The position numbers and the translations under genes are program-made. DNA of 7,016 nt from Eubacteriaceae bacterium (GTDB lineage: Bacteria; Bacillota; Clostridia; Lachnospirales; Lachnospiraceae): positions 1 to 7,016 of the forward strand of contig CABIWJ010000018.1 of assembly GCA_902362455.1 (NCBI GenBank), given 5' to 3'. The notes under the pieces are model-generated. The model saw only the letters and a list, made by a program, of their open reading frames with translations, searched no databases and was not told the origin of the DNA. Below, one piece after another: positions 6,099-7,016 of the stretch. Numbering within the stretch: position 1 is the stretch's first letter; every line of letters begins with the position of its first letter.

Positions 6099-6509
6099 TC
6101 ATTCACATATTTCAAATTTTTTATTTTTTTCATTATATGCCAATGGTTTAACATTTTGAATCCTAGACAATATAAATTTACATTTTATAAAATCATTATT
6201 CTTACTCTGTATATTAATTTCATATAAATTTTGTTTATATACAACAGATATTTTAGATATTATAAAAGGTAATCTGTAAACTTTCGAAGATATTTCCTTA
6301 ATCCCCCAAAAATCAATCTTAACATATACTTTTTCCCATTCTTTCCATTTATTAGGTGGATATTTTACATTTTGATTAACTATTATATCTAATGACATTC
6401 TGCCTGCCATAATTTCACTTCTTGAATACTCGACTTCCGAATTTACAAAATTAAAATCATCCCCAAAAATATTAGTTAATATAAACCCATTTTCTATACC
6501 ATTTGTCAT
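6099..6509 (-). CDS. Putative immunity protein of unit A (136 aa)
   Basis: The product is β-rich and without signal or membrane segments: FILTNIFGDDFNFVNSEVEY, then SLDIIVNQNVKYPPNKWKEW, VYVKIDFWGIKEI, SVVYKQNLYEINIQS and CKFILSRIQNVKPL. The family is not recognised. The 'FG.dF.F...E' block followed by a 'V.v.F.gv' strand faintly recalls Imm50-type antidotes, but this is only a weak resemblance. The role is inferred from position, directly after the unit A toxin tip. I chose the ATG at 6509 because GGAG (6521-6518) lies eight bases upstream; an in-frame TTG at 6563 would overlap the toxin end and has no ribosome site. The gap to the toxin stop is 41 bases. The stop is followed within 10 bases by the open frame of the next Rhs fragment. 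Confidence 0.65.
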   Translation of the reverse strand: MTNGIENGFILTNIFGDDFNFVNSEVEYSRSEIMAGRMSLDIIVNQNVKYPPNKWKEWEKVYVKIDFWGIKEISSKVYRLPFIISKISVVYKQNLYEINIQSKNNDFIKCKFILSRIQNVKPLAYNEKNKKFEICE

Positions 6510-6517
6510 AACATTTT

Positions 6518-6521
6518 CTCC
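6518..6521 (-). promoter_or_regulatory. Ribosome binding site of unit A immunity gene
   Basis: GGAGAAAA precedes the ATG at 6509 with eight bases between GGAG and ATG. It is the reason for preferring this start over the TTG at 6563. Confidence 0.55.
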
Positions 6522-6550
6522 ATAATTATTATTTTTTAAGTAGATTAGCC

Positions 6551-7016
6551 TTATTTTTTCCAATTGTATTCTGAATTAAAATAATAATGATTTTTTGTAC
6601 CTTTTACCGTTCCAGTTTTTATATTTGTTTCTGGTCTAACATTAAAATGGGCTGTCTGATTTCCTATTCCATTACTGTATTTATGTCCATACGAATGATC
6701 CTGTATATAAACATACTCTATAAAATTGCCAGCGCCATCAGTCTTATTATTGACCTTATATTTCATTTCTCTAGACATTATTATTTTTCCATTATTTACT
6801 ATTGGATTGTTAAATTCATCTAACAACATTACCATCTGTTGGCTTTCTGGATGTTGAGATTTATTTATTCCTAAATCATTTTTTATTTGATTTAAAGCCT
6901 CCTTTCTCGAACTACAACCATTCTTCTTCCCAAAGAACTGCAAATTACATTCCAACAGTGGTTCTTTCTTTGCTTTCTTGCCCCATTTACTTCCAACACT
7001 GTCTCCCACCACTTTC
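6551..7016 (-). CDS. C-terminal end of an Rhs toxin with unassigned His-rich tip (unit A, partial)
   Basis: The frame runs in from the right edge without a true start. It begins in the conserved pre-toxin (VVGDSVGSKWGKKAKK, LLECNLQFFGKKNGC), which is near-identical in DNA to the other copies up to 6931. The remaining approximately 125 residues are a unique tip: a helical SSRKEALNQIKNDLGI, a β-rich middle (MVMLLDEFNNPIVNNGKIIM), then DHSYGHKY (6700-6677), HFNVRP and GTKNHYYF, ending YNWKK. Closely spaced histidines with Asn/Arg (DH..GH, HFNVRP, NHYYF) suggest a catalytic centre of a nuclease or RNase type, but I cannot assign a family. Whether an intact Rhs shell is attached cannot be seen; this could be the active tip of a full-length gene lying to the right. 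An immunity candidate follows after 41 bases. Confidence 0.75.
   Translation of the reverse strand, partial: KVVGDSVGSKWGKKAKKEPLLECNLQFFGKKNGCSSRKEALNQIKNDLGINKSQHPESQQMVMLLDEFNNPIVNNGKIIMSREMKYKVNNKTDGAGNFIEYVYIQDHSYGHKYSNGIGNQTAHFNVRPETNIKTGTVKGTKNHYYFNSEYNWKK
6931..7016. repeat. Pre-toxin direct repeat, copy in unit A (cut by window edge)
   Basis: This matches 4215-4300 with a single mismatch and also matches the corresponding part of unit C. It continues beyond the right edge. Just past the boundary it shares CAACCATTCTT (residues KNGC) with unit C but not with unit B. Confidence 0.88.

Noticed and set aside
6587..6823. Plus-strand 78-codon hydrophobic frame antisense to the unit A tip
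   Set aside because: It is a shadow of the toxin frame, rich in Ile/Ser/Tyr from reversed AT-rich codons, with no ribosome site.
1..7016. CRISPR array, tRNA, rRNA or integrase/attachment site
   Set aside because: The repeats present are long coding repeats rather than short spaced ones. No cloverleaf-like sequence or recombinase-like protein was seen.

Overview
The window is a low-GC, all-minus-strand stretch of an Rhs (YD-repeat) polymorphic-toxin locus. The Rhs core style (LYYMRARYYN..., SLNRYSYVQGNPI..., DPFG), the low GC content, the strong AGGAGG-type ribosome sites and the NLQFFA pre-toxin motif suggest a Gram-positive Clostridia-type bacterium, perhaps Lachnospiraceae. The taxonomy is inference. 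I see no housekeeping gene, RNA gene or CRISPR array.

Read in the direction of transcription (high to low coordinates), the window holds four consecutive 'toxin tip + immunity' units and the start of a fifth. Unit A (7016-6099) is the end of an Rhs pre-toxin joined to an unassigned His-rich tip, followed by an unassigned immunity candidate. Unit B (6087-3344) is a 750-codon Rhs fragment without a normal start: YD repeats, Rhs core, hydrophobic pre-toxin and a His-rich HNH/EndoVII-like tip, followed by a SUKH (SMI1/KNR4) immunity protein. After an approximately 330-bp gene-poor gap comes unit C (3014-1666): a short pre-toxin piece with a clear HNH nuclease tip, then a second, different SUKH-type immunity protein. 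Unit D (about 1621-935) is a tip fragment with no Rhs part, possibly ADP-ribosyltransferase/TNT-like, followed by a small helical immunity candidate. A fifth Rhs fragment (914-1) then runs off the left edge towards a tip outside the window.

The Rhs and pre-toxin segments are near-identical direct repeats. Positions 1-900 match 4667-5575, and 2589-2996 matches 4207-4614, with a shorter copy at 6931-7016. The homology stops at the LECNLQFFADK motif, after which every tip is unrelated. No Rhs fragment in the window has a convincing translation start, while each immunity gene has its own good ribosome site. The simplest reading is an array of displaced (orphan) Rhs tips. Homologous recombination between the repeated cores could swap a new tip and its immunity gene onto a full-length Rhs gene, which is presumably upstream beyond position 7016. 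The immunity genes may meanwhile protect against siblings that deploy those tips.
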